Below, one piece after another: positions 32,534 through 41,990 of a stretch of 64,000 nt of DNA (positions are counted from its first letter, which is position 1; each line of letters opens with the position of its first letter). A model generated the notes under the pieces. That model was not told the DNA's origin. It made no database searches and saw nothing but the letters and a program-made list of their open reading frames with translations. The translations under genes were made by a program, and so were the position numbers. The stretch is from Micromonospora sp. CCTCC AA 2012012 (lineage in GTDB: Bacteria > Actinomycetota > Actinomycetes > Mycobacteriales > Micromonosporaceae), in contig NZ_CP159342.1 in the NCBI RefSeq assembly GCF_040499845.1, positions 3,534,001-3,598,000 of the forward strand, given 5' to 3'.

Positions 32534-33625
32534 CTAGCCGGCGTGGCGCGCGGACACCTCGTGCACCAGCGCGACCACCCGGGTCAGCACGTCGGGGTCG
32601 GTCTCCGGCAGGACACCGTGGCCGAGGTTGAACACGTGGCCGGGGGCGGCCCGGCCCTGCTCGACGATCCGCCGGACCTCGGTCTCCACCACCGACCAGG
32701 GGGCGAGCAGCACCGTGGGGTCGAGGTTGCCCTGCACCGCCTTGTCCGGGCCGATCCGGCGGGTCGCCACGTCCAGCGGCGTACGCCAGTCCACGCCGAC
32801 CACGTCCGCACCGGCCTCGCCCATCGCGGTCAACAGCTCACCGGTGCCCACCCCGAAGTGGATCCGCGGCACCCCGGCATGGGCCAGCCCGGCCAGCACG
32901 TACGCCGAGTGCGGCAGCACGTAGCGGCGGTAGTCGGCCTCCGAGAGCGCGCCGGCCCACGAGTCGAAGAGCTGCACCGCCGAGACACCGGCCTCGATCT
33001 GCACGGTGAGGAAGGAGAGGGTGACCTCGGCGAGCCGGGCGCAGAGCGCGTGCCACAGCTCCGGCTGGCCGTACATCAGGGCCTTGGTCTTCGCGTGGGT
33101 CCGCGACGGCCCACCCTCGACCAGGTAGCTGGCCAGGGTGAACGGGGCGCCGGCGAAGCCGATCAGCGGGGTGTCGCCCAGCTCGGTGACGAGCAGCCGG
33201 ACCGCCTCGTCCACATAGGAGACGTCGTCGCGGGTGATCGGGCGGATCCGCTGGACGTCCTCGGCGGTGCGCACCGGCTGGGCCACCACCGGCCCGGTGC
33301 CGGGGACGATGTCCAGGTCCACCCCGGCGGCGGCGACCGGCACCACGATGTCGCTGAACAGGATCGCCGCGTCGACCCCGTGCCGGCGGACCGGCTGGAG
33401 GGTGATCTCGGCCACCAGCTCGGGGCGGCGGCAGGAGTCCAGCATCCCGACGTTGGCCCGGATCTCCCGGTATTCCGGCAGCGACCGGCCGGCCTGGCGC
33501 ATGAACCAGACCGGGGTGTGCGGGGTGGGCTCGCGGCGGCAGGCCCGGACGAAGGGCGAATCGGCCGGTCCGCCGCGGCGGGATTCTCCGTCTCGGGCGG
33601 CAGCGCCCGCGTTCTCGGTGCTCAT
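32534..33625 (-). CDS. hemE: Uroporphyrinogen decarboxylase HemE
   Basis: A 363-residue enzyme that decarboxylates uroporphyrinogen III to coproporphyrinogen III. Hallmarks are [94 protein letters not shown] and [16 protein letters not shown]. The frame is open much further, but the conserved start is near [15 protein letters not shown] 33634 is an alternative three codons upstream. It heads the hemE-hemY-hemQ cluster and is divergent from DUF3000. Confidence 0.97.
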   Translation of the reverse strand: MSTENAGAAARDGESRRGGPADSPFVRACRREPTPHTPVWFMRQAGRSLPEYREIRANVGMLDSCRRPELVAEITLQPVRRHGVDAAILFSDIVVPVAAAGVDLDIVPGTGPVVAQPVRTAEDVQRIRPITRDDVSYVDEAVRLLVTELGDTPLIGFAGAPFTLASYLVEGGPSRTHAKTKALMYGQPELWHALCARLAEVTLSFLTVQIEAGVSAVQLFDSWAGALSEADYRRYVLPHSAYVLAGLAHAGVPRIHFGVGTGELLTAMGEAGADVVGVDWRTPLDVATRRIGPDKAVQGNLDPTVLLAPWSVVETEVRRIVEQGRAAPGHVFNLGHGVLPETDPDVLTRVVALVHEVSARHAG

Positions 33626-33739
33626 CGCCGCCATCGTCCCACGCCGCCCACCACCGGACCGGTGCGGGGAGGGCGCAACGTGACGCTCGTTCGGCGCGCC
33701 GTGACGGCCACCGGACCGGGGGCGGCATAGGCTGCCGGC

Positions 33740-34312
33740 ATGGCCCCCCCGATCGCGCTCCCGGAAACCTTCGCCCGCGCGGTCGCCGGGCTGCGGTCGG
33801 TCAGTCCCCGCGCGGAGATCGTGCTGGAGGAGGTCGGCGCCCCGCAGCGCCTGGCCCCCTTCGCGTTCGCCCTCTCCGCCGGGGTGCTGCGCGACGGCGA
33901 CGAGGTCGCCACCGGCCGGCTCATCCTGCTGCACGACCCGGCCGGGCACGAGGCGTGGCAGGGCACCCTGCGGCTGGTCACCTACGTGACCGCCGAACTG
34001 GAGGTCGACCTGGCCAGCGATCCGCTGCTGCCCGGCGTCGGCTGGACCTGGCTGACCGACGCACTGGACGCGCAGGACGCCCACCACCGGGCGATCGGCG
34101 GGACGGTCACCCAGACCCTCTCCACCCGCTTCGGCGAGCTGGCCGGTCCGCCCGCCGCCGGCGACATCGAGATCCGCGCGTCGTGGACGCCGCTCGGCGA
34201 CGACCTCGCCCCGCACCTGCTCGGCTGGTGCGCGCTGCTCGCCTCCACGGCCGGCCTCCCGCCGCCCGGGGTGACCGCCCTCTCCTCCCGCCGTTCCCAC
34301 GGCCTGGCCTGA
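33740..34312 (+). CDS. DUF3000 family protein
   Basis: A 190-residue protein matching the actinobacterial DUF3000 family: [71 protein letters not shown] and ELRASWTPL-like segments. It is soluble, with no catalytic motif I can identify. In actinobacteria it is usually found near hemE and ribonuclease D, as here. Its stop codon lies inside the first unit of a 14-bp tandem repeat. Confidence 0.9.
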   Translation: MAPPIALPETFARAVAGLRSVSPRAEIVLEEVGAPQRLAPFAFALSAGVLRDGDEVATGRLILLHDPAGHEAWQGTLRLVTYVTAELEVDLASDPLLPGVGWTWLTDALDAQDAHHRAIGGTVTQTLSTRFGELAGPPAAGDIEIRASWTPLGDDLAPHLLGWCALLASTAGLPPPGVTALSSRRSHGLA

Positions 34313-34371
34313 CCGGCGTCGTCTGACCGCCCTGGCCTGACCGGCCTGGCCTGACCGCCCTGGCCTGATCC
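34302..34371. repeat. 14-bp tandem repeat spanning the DUF3000 stop codon
   Basis: Five 14-base units (consensus gcctggcctgaccg, with ccctggcctgaccg variants; the second unit is divergent) begin inside the last codons of DUF3000 and run on into the gap. Each unit repeats the CTGACC that contains the stop, so the copies carry TGA in successive frames. Confidence 0.7.
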
Positions 34372-34397
34372 GGACCTGCAGGTGCCGGCCGGACGCG

Positions 34398-34431
34398 GAC
34401 GGGCCGCCCCGGTTGACCGGAGCGGCCCGTC
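34398..34431. terminator. Bidirectional hairpin between DUF3000 and the coiled-coil gene
   Basis: A perfect 10-bp stem (34398-34407 with 34422-34431) encloses a loop that itself contains a CCGG/CCGG pair. It lies 18 bases from the leftward gene's stop and downstream of DUF3000, in the right place to terminate both. Confidence 0.6.
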
Positions 34432-34448
34432 GCCCGGACCCGTACGGG

Positions 34449-35225
34449 TCAGAGGTAGTTCTCGGCCTCGTTGCAGACCTTGTCGAGGCCCTTGTTGGCC
34501 TTGTCGAAGGCGGCCTTGTTGCCGGCCGCCGCCGCCTTGATCGCGGTGGTCAGCTTGTCCAGGCAGGTGGCGATGACCTTCTTCTGCCGCGCCTGCTCGT
34601 CCCGGTCGTTCTTGGTGCCGGTCAGGTCCTGCTCGGTGTCGGCGAGCTTGTCCTGCACCGTCTGCAGCTCGGTCCGCAGCTTGTCGATCTCCTGCTTGTT
34701 GGCCGCGATGGTGCCGTCCCGCTCGCTGACCTGGGCGGAGAGCTTCTTCTCGGTGCGGTCCAGCTCACCGCTCTTGGTGATGTACAGCCCGGTCATCACG
34801 CCGCCGAGGACGAACAGCAGCCCGGCGACCACGGCGAGGATCAGCGTGGTGCGGCCCTTGCCGGGGCCGGCGGCGGGCGCGCCGTAGGGCGGCACCGCGC
34901 CGGGCGGGGCGGACATCGGCGGTCCGAAGCCGGGGCCGGAGACCGGCGGGGCGGACATCGGCGGCGCCGACATCGGGTACGCCGGGCCGGAGACCGGGGG
35001 CGCCGACGCCGGGGCGTACTGGCCGGGGACCGGGGGCTGGACCAGGGTCTGGTCGCTCTGCGGCGGCCCGTACTGCTGCGGTGCGGCCCCGTACTGCTGG
35101 GGGGCGGGCTGACCGGCGCCGTACGGGTTGCCGTACGTGCCGCCGCCGGCCGGCTGGGGACCGGGCGGGGGCTGCGGCGGATAGGCCGGCGGGAAGCCCT
35201 CCGGCCCGGTCGGTGGCTGGGACAT
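34449..35225 (-). CDS. Pro-rich single-pass membrane protein with extracytoplasmic coiled coil
   Basis: A 258-residue protein in three parts. The cytoplasmic N-terminus (~122 residues) is Pro/Gly/Gln/Tyr-rich with SAPPVSGP and SAPPMSAPP repeats. A single membrane helix follows ([20 protein letters not shown]). The outer part is a charged coiled coil ([18 protein letters not shown], then a [17 protein letters not shown] heptad run) ending with two cysteines ([17 protein letters not shown]). A GGAGG five bases before the ATG confirms the start. The neighbouring HtrA-like protein has a similar N-terminus, so the two may interact. Function unknown. Confidence 0.85.
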   Translation of the reverse strand: MSQPPTGPEGFPPAYPPQPPPGPQPAGGGTYGNPYGAGQPAPQQYGAAPQQYGPPQSDQTLVQPPVPGQYAPASAPPVSGPAYPMSAPPMSAPPVSGPGFGPPMSAPPGAVPPYGAPAAGPGKGRTTLILAVVAGLLFVLGGVMTGLYITKSGELDRTEKKLSAQVSERDGTIAANKQEIDKLRTELQTVQDKLADTEQDLTGTKNDRDEQARQKKVIATCLDKLTTAIKAAAAGNKAAFDKANKGLDKVCNEAENYL

Positions 35226-35339
35226 CTCTTCCTCCAGGTTGCTGGTCCCCGTGGGGGTGCTCCGGCCGGGGCCGGGATGCTCGGGATCGACGGCCGACCA
35301 GGTCGGCCCGGGCGGTGCGGGGCGGTACGACGACGCCGG

Positions 35340-36797
35340 TCAGCACACCCGGAACGTGTCGCAGGCGGTCTTGATCGGGATGGCCAGGCCGATGCCCTCG
35401 GCGTCCCGGGCCTTGGCGGTGGCGATCCCGACGACCTCCTTCGAGCCGTTGATCACCGGCCCACCGGAGTTGCCGGGGTTGATCGGGGCGTCGAACTGGA
35501 TGACCGGCCCGGAGCCGCCCTCGTCCTTGCGGAAGGCGCTCACCACGCCCGTGGTGACGCTGTCCTGGAGGCCGAGGGGGGCGCCGACCACCACGATCTG
35601 CTGCCCGGACTTCACCGGCGCGACGGCGGCGACCAGGGGGGTGAAGGTGCTGGTGGTGCGGAGCTGGGCGATGTCCTTCGCCTTGTCGACCTTGACGATG
35701 GTGGCCGGGAAGCGCTGGTCGGTGCGCTCCAGGAAGACCTGCCGGCCGCCGGCGTCCCAGACCGACTCCACCACGTGGAAGTTGGTCAGCATGGTGGCCC
35801 CGCCGCCCGCGACCGGCTTGCCGATGGCGAAGGCGGTGCCGGTGAACTGGCCCGCCCGCACCCGGAACACGCTGGGCAGCACCGCGCTGGCCACGGCCTC
35901 CGGGTTGAAGGCCGCGCCGGCCTGCTTCTCCAGCGCGGCGGTCCGCTTCTCCACGCCGTCGAAACGGGTGTGGTCGGCGCCCTGCGCGTCGGCGAGCCGG
36001 CGGTCGGTGGCGGTGAGCCGGTCGCCCAGCCGGTGCAGCTGCCAGGCCTGCCCGCCGGCCACGAGGGCCAGCACGGCGGCGAGGGCGAGCGCCGTGACCG
36101 GCACCCAGCCGCGTCGGGCGGGCGCGGCCGCAGCGGCGGGCACCGCGCCGGGCCAGCCCGGCTGCCCCACCGGGTACGTCGGCCCGGAGACCGGCTGCCC
36201 CATCGGGTTCCCGGGGTACGCCGGGGCGGCGGCCGGGGTCTGCGGGGCGGGCGGCGGGGACCAGGTGGTCCGGGCACCGCCCGCGGCGTACGGGTCGGCG
36301 CTCGGTGCCTCGGTCCCGGGGGCCGGGTAGCCGCCCCACGGCTCTCCCGGCGGGGCGGGGCGAGGCTGCCCGGGCGGTGCCGGCTGGCCGGGCTGACCCG
36401 GGGCCGACGGCGGGAAGCCGGGGGCCGGCGCGGCGGCGAACCCGGCCGGGACCGACCCGTGGCCGGCGACGGTGGTGGCCGGGCCGGAGCCGACGGGCTG
36501 CGGCGGAACCGCACCGTAGGCCGTGGAAGGCGGCGTGGCCGATCCGTAGCCGGTGGCGGGCGGCGCGGCCGACCCGTAGCCGGTGGAAGGCGGGGTGGCC
36601 GACCCGTAGCCGGTGGTGGGCGGCGCGGGCGGGAAGGCGGGGGTGCCGGGCTGGGCCGGGACGACCGGCCGGTGCGGCTCGATGCGGGGTGGCAGGGGGC
36701 CCGGACGGGCCTGCTCGGCGCGACCCTCGTCGGCGTCCTCGCCGCGGTGCTGCCCCGACCCGTCGCCCGACCCGTAACTGGCCGTCATGCTTGCCAC
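35340..36797 (-). CDS. Membrane-anchored trypsin-like serine protease (HtrA/DegP family, no PDZ)
   Basis: A 485-residue protein. The first ~225 residues are a disordered cytoplasmic Pro/Gly-rich region with about four 10-residue repeats of the TGYGSATPPS type. A membrane helix follows (VTALALAAVLALVAG) and then a short coiled coil. The S1C protease domain has the full catalytic triad: His in TNFHVVES, Asp in DKAKDIAQLR and Ser in NPGNSGGPV. There is no PDZ domain after it; the protein ends DTFRVC. It likely degrades misfolded envelope proteins. ATG 36788 is an alternative start. The 30-base coding repeat lies around 36510-36625. Confidence 0.9.
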   Translation of the reverse strand: MASMTASYGSGDGSGQHRGEDADEGRAEQARPGPLPPRIEPHRPVVPAQPGTPAFPPAPPTTGYGSATPPSTGYGSAAPPATGYGSATPPSTAYGAVPPQPVGSGPATTVAGHGSVPAGFAAAPAPGFPPSAPGQPGQPAPPGQPRPAPPGEPWGGYPAPGTEAPSADPYAAGGARTTWSPPPAPQTPAAAPAYPGNPMGQPVSGPTYPVGQPGWPGAVPAAAAAPARRGWVPVTALALAAVLALVAGGQAWQLHRLGDRLTATDRRLADAQGADHTRFDGVEKRTAALEKQAGAAFNPEAVASAVLPSVFRVRAGQFTGTAFAIGKPVAGGGATMLTNFHVVESVWDAGGRQVFLERTDQRFPATIVKVDKAKDIAQLRTTSTFTPLVAAVAPVKSGQQIVVVGAPLGLQDSVTTGVVSAFRKDEGGSGPVIQFDAPINPGNSGGPVINGSKEVVGIATAKARDAEGIGLAIPIKTACDTFRVC

Positions 36798-37014
36798 GCC
36801 CTCCCCGTACCCGCCCCGTCGGCACCGCCCGGGTCCTCGCGGTCCCGTCGCGGCCCGATGGACCGTACCTGCGCGAAAGGGGTTTGTCTCCCCCGTTGTC
36901 CGACCCTGTCACACGGGTGCCACCCGGGGCCGTTCCGACATCCGACGGCCATCCCCCCGACACGCACCGGACCGGCTGCACACACCGGATCCGGTCGCGC
37001 ACTAGGGTTGTCAG

Positions 37015-38337
37015 GTGACCGACGAACCACCCCTGCGCCGTCGGCCCGCCGAAAGCCGTACGGGAGAGGCGTCCCAGCATCCGCCGTCGGCAGCGCCGGA
37101 GCCGGCGGACGCGGGGACCGAACCCGTCGCGGGCGGGCCCGTGCCGCTGACCGCCCCGCGCGAGGGCACGCCCACGCCGGTGGCCACTTCGAGCGAGTTG
37201 GCCGAGGTCGTGGCCCGCTTCGCGGCCGGCACCGGCCCGGTGGCCCTGGACGCCGAACGCGCCTCGGGCTACCGCTACAGCCAGCGCGCCTACCTGGTGC
37301 AGCTCCGGCGGGCCGGCTCCGGCACCGCGCTGGTCGACCCGCTGCCGCTGCCCGACCTCTCCACCCTCGACGCGGCGATCGCCGACACCGAGTGGGTGCT
37401 GCACGCCGCCAGCCAGGACCTGGCCTGCCTGGCCGAGGTGGGGCTGCGACCGCGCCGGCTCTTCGACACCGAACTGGCCGCCCGGCTGGCCGGATTCGAG
37501 CGGGTCGGTCTGGCCGCGCTGACCGAACAGCTGCTCGGCTACACGCTGGAGAAGCACCACTCGGCGGCGGACTGGTCCAGCCGGCCGCTGCCGGAGTCGT
37601 GGCTGACGTACGCGGCGCTGGACGTGGAGATGCTGGTCGACCTGCGGGACGCGCTCGCCGAGGAGCTGGACCGGCAGGGGAAGTCGGCGTGGGCGGCGGA
37701 GGAGTTCGCCGCGCTGGTCCGCTCCGGCGCGCGTCCGGCCCGGGTACGCGCCGAGCCGTGGCGTCGCACCTCGGGCATCCACCGGGTGCGGGGGGCGCGG
37801 GCGCAGGCCCGGGTCCGGTCGCTCTGGTACGCCCGGGACCAGATCGCCGCCCGGCGGGACGCCGCTCCCGGTCGGGTGCTGCCCGACTCGGCGATCGTGG
37901 CCGCCGCCGAGCTGGACCCGAAGGACGAGAAGACGCTGCTCACCCTGCCCGGCTTCGGTGGCCGGTCGGTACGCCGGCTGGCCCGTACCTGGCTGACGGC
38001 CCTGGACGACGCCCGGCAGCTGCCCGAGGACGCCCTGCCGGTGGCCCCGGCGGTGGAGGGACCGCCGCCGCCGCACCGGTGGGCGGAGCGGGACCCGGTG
38101 GCCGCCGGCCGGCTGGCCCGCTGCCGCGAGGTGGTGGTCGGGGTCGCGGGCGCGCACAACCTCCCGCCGGAGAACCTGATCGCCCCGGACTCGATCCGCC
38201 GACTGGCCTGGCAGCCCCCGGAGGAGATCACCGAGGAGACCGTCGCCGACACCCTCCGCGCCCTCGGCGCCCGGGAGTGGCAACTCACCCTCCTCCTCCC
38301 CGCCCTGGCCCAGGCCCTCCCCACCCCCACCCCCTGA
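37015..38337 (+). CDS. rnd: Ribonuclease D-like 3'-5' exoribonuclease (DEDD, HRDC)
   Basis: A 440-residue protein with a ~50-residue Pro-rich N-terminal extension, then the DEDD-y exonuclease core: VALDAERASG (Asp-x-Glu), LHAASQDLACL (Asp) and YAALDVEML (Tyr-x3-Asp). An HRDC domain follows (RSLWYARDQIAARRD onward, with LLTLPGFGGRSVRRLA), and then a C-terminal helical region. RNase D trims tRNA 3' ends; in actinobacteria this longer form is found beside DUF3000. The GTG start is close to a tidy GGGTTGTCAG leader. The gene is transcribed away from the HtrA-like gene. Confidence 0.92.
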   Translation: MTDEPPLRRRPAESRTGEASQHPPSAAPEPADAGTEPVAGGPVPLTAPREGTPTPVATSSELAEVVARFAAGTGPVALDAERASGYRYSQRAYLVQLRRAGSGTALVDPLPLPDLSTLDAAIADTEWVLHAASQDLACLAEVGLRPRRLFDTELAARLAGFERVGLAALTEQLLGYTLEKHHSAADWSSRPLPESWLTYAALDVEMLVDLRDALAEELDRQGKSAWAAEEFAALVRSGARPARVRAEPWRRTSGIHRVRGARAQARVRSLWYARDQIAARRDAAPGRVLPDSAIVAAAELDPKDEKTLLTLPGFGGRSVRRLARTWLTALDDARQLPEDALPVAPAVEGPPPPHRWAERDPVAAGRLARCREVVVGVAGAHNLPPENLIAPDSIRRLAWQPPEEITEETVADTLRALGAREWQLTLLLPALAQALPTPTP

Positions 38338-38377
38338 CCCACTCCTCCCCCACCCCCGGCACCCGCGGTTGATCAAG

Positions 38378-38438
38378 AAGTTCGCGTCGGCGACACGCCG
38401 TCCGGCAGACGCAAAGCTCTCGATCGACGGCGAGGGGC
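38378..38438. repeat. Imperfect inverted repeat between RNase D and thiolase genes
   Basis: Arms 38378-38398 and 38418-38438 match in reverse complement at 16 of 21 positions, around a 19-base middle that contains its own CGGCG/CGCCG stem. The arms are AT-tinged (GTTGATCAAGAAG) in contrast to the surrounding DNA. It may be a decayed extragenic palindrome or a weak terminator for the RNase D gene. Confidence 0.45.
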
Positions 38439-38538
38439 CGGGGGTGGGGTGTGGGGTTGGACACACGGGGCGTGGTGTCGGGGTTGGTTACTGGCGAGTA
38501 GCATCCGGAGAAACGCCAGTGCCGGCTAGGAGGCTCAA

Positions 38539-39732
38539 GTGCCCCGTGAAGTTAGGGATGTCGTTTTCGTCGACGGCGTCCGCACCCCGTTCGGCAAGGC
38601 GGGTGGCATGTACGCCAACACCCGTGCCGACGACCTGGTCATCCGCTGCATCCGCGAGCTGCTGCGCCGCAACCCGCAGCTGCCGCCGGAGCGGGTCGAA
38701 GAGGTCGCCATCGCCGCCACCACCCAGATCGGCGACCAGGGCCTGACCATCGGCCGCACCGCCGCCCTGCTCTCCGGCCTGCCCAAGACGGTCCCCGGCT
38801 TCTCGATCGACCGGATGTGCGCCGGCGCGATGACCGCCGTCACCACCGTCGCCAGCGGCATCGCCATGGGGGCGTACGACATCGCCATCGCCGGCGGCGT
38901 CGAGCACATGGGCCGCCACCCGATGGGTGAGGGCGTCGACCCCAACCCGCGGATCATCGCCGAGAAGCTGGTCGACCCGTCGGCGCTGGTCATGGGCGCC
39001 ACCGCGGAGAACCTGCACGACCGGGTCCCGCAGATCACCAAGGCGCGCACCGACGCCTTCGCGCTGGCCTCCCAGCAGAAGACCGCCAAGGCGTACGCCA
39101 ACGGCAAGCTCCAGGACGACCTGGTGCCGGTCGCCATCCGGGACGAGGAGAACGGCTGGGGCCTGGCCACCACCGACGAGGCCCCCCGGGAGACCTCGCT
39201 GGAGAAGCTGGCCACCCTGAAGACCCCGTTCCGCCCGCACGGCAAGGTCACCGCGGGCAACGCGGCCGGCCTGAACGACGGCGCCACGGCCAGCCTGCTC
39301 GCCGACGAGGCCACCGCCCGCGAGCTGGGCCTGCCGGTCGCCATGCGGCTGGTGTCGTTCGGCTTCGTCGGCGTCGAGCCCGAGGTGATGGGCGTCGGCC
39401 CGATCCCGTCGACCGAGAAGGCGCTGCGCATCGGCGGCCTCACCATCGACGACATCGGCCTGTTCGAGCTGAACGAGGCGTTCGCCGTGCAGGTGCTCGC
39501 CTTCCTCGACCACTTCGGCATCGCCGACGACGACCCCCGGGTCAACCCGTGGGGTGGCGCGATCGCCATCGGGCACCCGCTCGCCTCCTCCGGCGTCCGG
39601 CTGATGACCCAGCTCGCCCGGCAGTTCGCCGAGCACCCCGAGGTCCGCTACGGCCTCACCGCCATGTGCATCGGCATCGGCATGGGCGGCACCGTGATCT
39701 GGGAGAACCCGCACTGGGAGGGCAACAAGTGA
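38539..39732 (+). CDS. fadA: Acetyl-CoA C-acyltransferase (3-ketoacyl-CoA thiolase)
   Basis: A 397-residue thiolase that cleaves 3-ketoacyl-CoA in beta-oxidation. Catalytic residues are in place: nucleophilic Cys 94 in SIDRMCAGAM, NEAFAVQ, His 346 in AIAIGHPLASSG and Cys 377 in MCIGIGMGG. The GTG start has AGGAGG a few bases upstream. The stop overlaps the next GTG as GTGA, coupling it to the multifunctional partner, the usual arrangement of a fadAB-type pair. Confidence 0.95.
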   Translation: MPREVRDVVFVDGVRTPFGKAGGMYANTRADDLVIRCIRELLRRNPQLPPERVEEVAIAATTQIGDQGLTIGRTAALLSGLPKTVPGFSIDRMCAGAMTAVTTVASGIAMGAYDIAIAGGVEHMGRHPMGEGVDPNPRIIAEKLVDPSALVMGATAENLHDRVPQITKARTDAFALASQQKTAKAYANGKLQDDLVPVAIRDEENGWGLATTDEAPRETSLEKLATLKTPFRPHGKVTAGNAAGLNDGATASLLADEATARELGLPVAMRLVSFGFVGVEPEVMGVGPIPSTEKALRIGGLTIDDIGLFELNEAFAVQVLAFLDHFGIADDDPRVNPWGGAIAIGHPLASSGVRLMTQLARQFAEHPEVRYGLTAMCIGIGMGGTVIWENPHWEGNK

Positions 39733-41795
39733 GCGCGCTCGCGGCACCGAACGAGGTCGTGACGAAGGCGCTGCTGCGCCAGGTACGCGTACCGGGCCTG
39801 GACAGGCCGGCCGCCCTGATCACGCTGGACAACGGTTTCGACCACACCAAGCCGAACACCTTCGGCCCGGCCGGTCTGACCAGCCTGGACGAGGCGATCA
39901 CCGCGGCGCTCGCGGCGCAGCCGGCGTTCATCGCGGTGACCGGCAAGCCGTACATCTTCTGTGTGGGCGCGGACATCGTCGGCCTGCCGGCGCTCGCCGA
40001 CCGCGACCAGGCGCTGGAGGTCGGTCGCCTCGGCCACCGGGTCTTCGCCCGGCTCAAGGACAGCGAGATCCCGACCTTCGCCTTCGTCAACGGCGCGGCG
40101 ATGGGCGGCGGCCTGGAGCTGGCCCTGCACTGCCACTACCGGACGCTCTCCGGTGGCGCGGCGGCGCTCGCGCTGCCCGAGGTGTCGCTCGGCCTGGTCC
40201 CCGGCTGGGGCGGCACCCAGCTGCTGCCGAACCTGATCGGCATCCCCGCCGCCACCCAGGTGATCATCCAGAACCCGCTGATGCAGAACAAGATGCTCAA
40301 GCCGAAGCAGGCCGCCGAGATGGGCATCGCGGACGTGCTGCTGGAGCCGGCGGACTTCCTGGAGCGGTCGCTGGAGTGGGCCGCCGGTGTCGTGCGGGGC
40401 ACGGTCACCGTGACCCGGCCCGAGGTCGACAAGGACATGTGGGCGGGCGTGCTCTACTTCGCCCGGCAGACCCTCGACCAGCGGCTGCACGGCGCGGTCC
40501 CGGCCGCGTACAAGGCGCTGGACCTGCTGGAGACGGCGAAGGACGCCGACTTCGCCACCGGCACCGCCGCCGAGGACGAGGCCCTGGCCGACCTGGTCTT
40601 CTCCGAGGAGCTGCGCAGCGGCCTGTACGCCTTCGACCTGGTGCAGCGGCGGGCCAAGCGGCCGGCCGGCGCGCCGGACAAGGGCCTGGCCCGGCCGGTC
40701 ACCAAGGTGGGCATCGTCGGCGCCGGCCTGATGGCCAGCCAGCTCGCCCTGCTCTTCGCCCGCCGCCTCCAGGTGCCGGTCGTCCTGACCGACCTGGACC
40801 AGGCCCGGGTGGACAAGGGCGTCGGCTACGTGCACACCCAGATCGAGAAGGCCGTCAGCAAGGGCCGGATGGACAAGGGCACCGCCGCCAAGCTGTACGG
40901 CCTGGTCTCGGGCTCGGTCGACAAGTCCGCCTTCGCCGACGCCGACTTCGTCATCGAGGCCGTCTTCGAGGACCTGAACGTCAAGAAGCAGGTCTGGGCC
41001 GAGCTGGAGAAGATCGTCAAGCCGGAGGCCGTGCTGGCGACGAACACCTCGTCGCTCTCCATCACCGAGATGGCCGCCGAGCTGGAGCACCCCGAGCGGG
41101 TGGTCGGATTCCACTTCTTCAACCCGGTCGCCGTGCTGCCGCTGCTGGAGATCGTCCGGGGCGAGCGGACCGACGACGCCACCCTGGCCACCGCCTTCGC
41201 CGTGGGCAAGCAGCTGCGCAAGTCCAGCGTGCTGGTCAAGGACGCCCCGGCGTTCGTGGTGAACCGGCTGCTCACCCGCTTCCTCGGCACCGTCTTCGCC
41301 GCCGTGGACGCCGGCACCCCGCTGGACGTGGCGAACAGCGCGCTGGACCCGCTGGGCCTGCCGATGCGTCCGCTGGCCCTGCTCCAGCTGGTCGGCCCGG
41401 CCGTGGCGTACCACGTGGGCGGCACGCTGCACGAGGCGTTCCCGGACCGGTTCTCGGTCAGCGAGAACCTCAAGCGAATCGCCGACTCCGGTCAGCCGAT
41501 CGTGGTGGACGACCAGATCAACGACGAGGTCGCCAAGCTGCTCGTGGTCGGCGACCAGCCGCTCACCGGCGAGCAGGTACGCCAGAACGCGCTCGACGCG
41601 CTGGCGCAGGAGATCCGGCTGATGCTCGACGAGGGCGTCGTCGCCGAGGCGCAGGACATCGACCTGTGCATGATCCTCGGCGCCGGCTGGCCGTTCCACC
41701 TGGGCGGCGTCACGCCGTACCTGGACCGGACCGGCACCTCCGAGCGGGTCGCCGGCAAGCGGTTCCTGCCGCGCGGGGTGGCCAGCCTGCGGTAG
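39729..41795 (+). CDS. fadB: Multifunctional enoyl-CoA hydratase / 3-hydroxyacyl-CoA dehydrogenase (FadB type)
   Basis: A 688-residue two-domain enzyme. The N-terminal crotonase domain has the glutamate-bearing segments FVNGAAMGGGLELALHCH and LPEVSLGLVPGWGGTQLL. The dehydrogenase half has the NAD loop VGIVGAGLMASQLALLF (GxGxxxS form), VIEAVFEDLNVKK, ATNTSSLSITEMA, VVGFHFFNPVAVLPLLEIV and VVNRLLTRFLG. It hydrates enoyl-CoA and oxidises the product, feeding the thiolase encoded just before it. The GTG start is in the thiolase stop (four-base overlap). A strong hairpin follows 18 bases after the stop. Confidence 0.95.
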   Translation: MSALAAPNEVVTKALLRQVRVPGLDRPAALITLDNGFDHTKPNTFGPAGLTSLDEAITAALAAQPAFIAVTGKPYIFCVGADIVGLPALADRDQALEVGRLGHRVFARLKDSEIPTFAFVNGAAMGGGLELALHCHYRTLSGGAAALALPEVSLGLVPGWGGTQLLPNLIGIPAATQVIIQNPLMQNKMLKPKQAAEMGIADVLLEPADFLERSLEWAAGVVRGTVTVTRPEVDKDMWAGVLYFARQTLDQRLHGAVPAAYKALDLLETAKDADFATGTAAEDEALADLVFSEELRSGLYAFDLVQRRAKRPAGAPDKGLARPVTKVGIVGAGLMASQLALLFARRLQVPVVLTDLDQARVDKGVGYVHTQIEKAVSKGRMDKGTAAKLYGLVSGSVDKSAFADADFVIEAVFEDLNVKKQVWAELEKIVKPEAVLATNTSSLSITEMAAELEHPERVVGFHFFNPVAVLPLLEIVRGERTDDATLATAFAVGKQLRKSSVLVKDAPAFVVNRLLTRFLGTVFAAVDAGTPLDVANSALDPLGLPMRPLALLQLVGPAVAYHVGGTLHEAFPDRFSVSENLKRIADSGQPIVVDDQINDEVAKLLVVGDQPLTGEQVRQNALDALAQEIRLMLDEGVVAEAQDIDLCMILGAGWPFHLGGVTPYLDRTGTSERVAGKRFLPRGVASLR

Positions 41796-41813
41796 TCGTT
41801 CCCCGCTCCCCCG

Positions 41814-41862
41814 CGATCGCGGTGGTCGACCGTCCCCTCGGGACGGACGGCCACCGCGATCG
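41814..41862 (+). terminator. Long hairpin terminator of the fadAB-type operon
   Basis: Arms 41814-41836 and 41840-41862 pair at 21 of 23 positions around a 3-base loop. It starts 18 bases after the FadB-type stop. There is no U-tract; the long stem is typical of high-GC terminators. Confidence 0.8.
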
Positions 41863-41990
41863 TCACTCCGGGGTCGGTCCGCGCCGTCAGAGGCCGGCGG
41901 CAGTTTCGTCACGTCCGGGTCGGGTGGACACCGGCGGGTCGACGGGGCTGGCTACGATCACCCGTCCCGATCCTCATCTGGAGCTGACCC

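Noticed and set aside
34413..38372. A 1.3-kilocodon open frame on the + strand
   Set aside because: It is antisense to the coiled-coil and HtrA-like genes and reads through RNase D in another frame. The translation is low-complexity Gly/Arg/Ala text driven by GC bias, with no domain.
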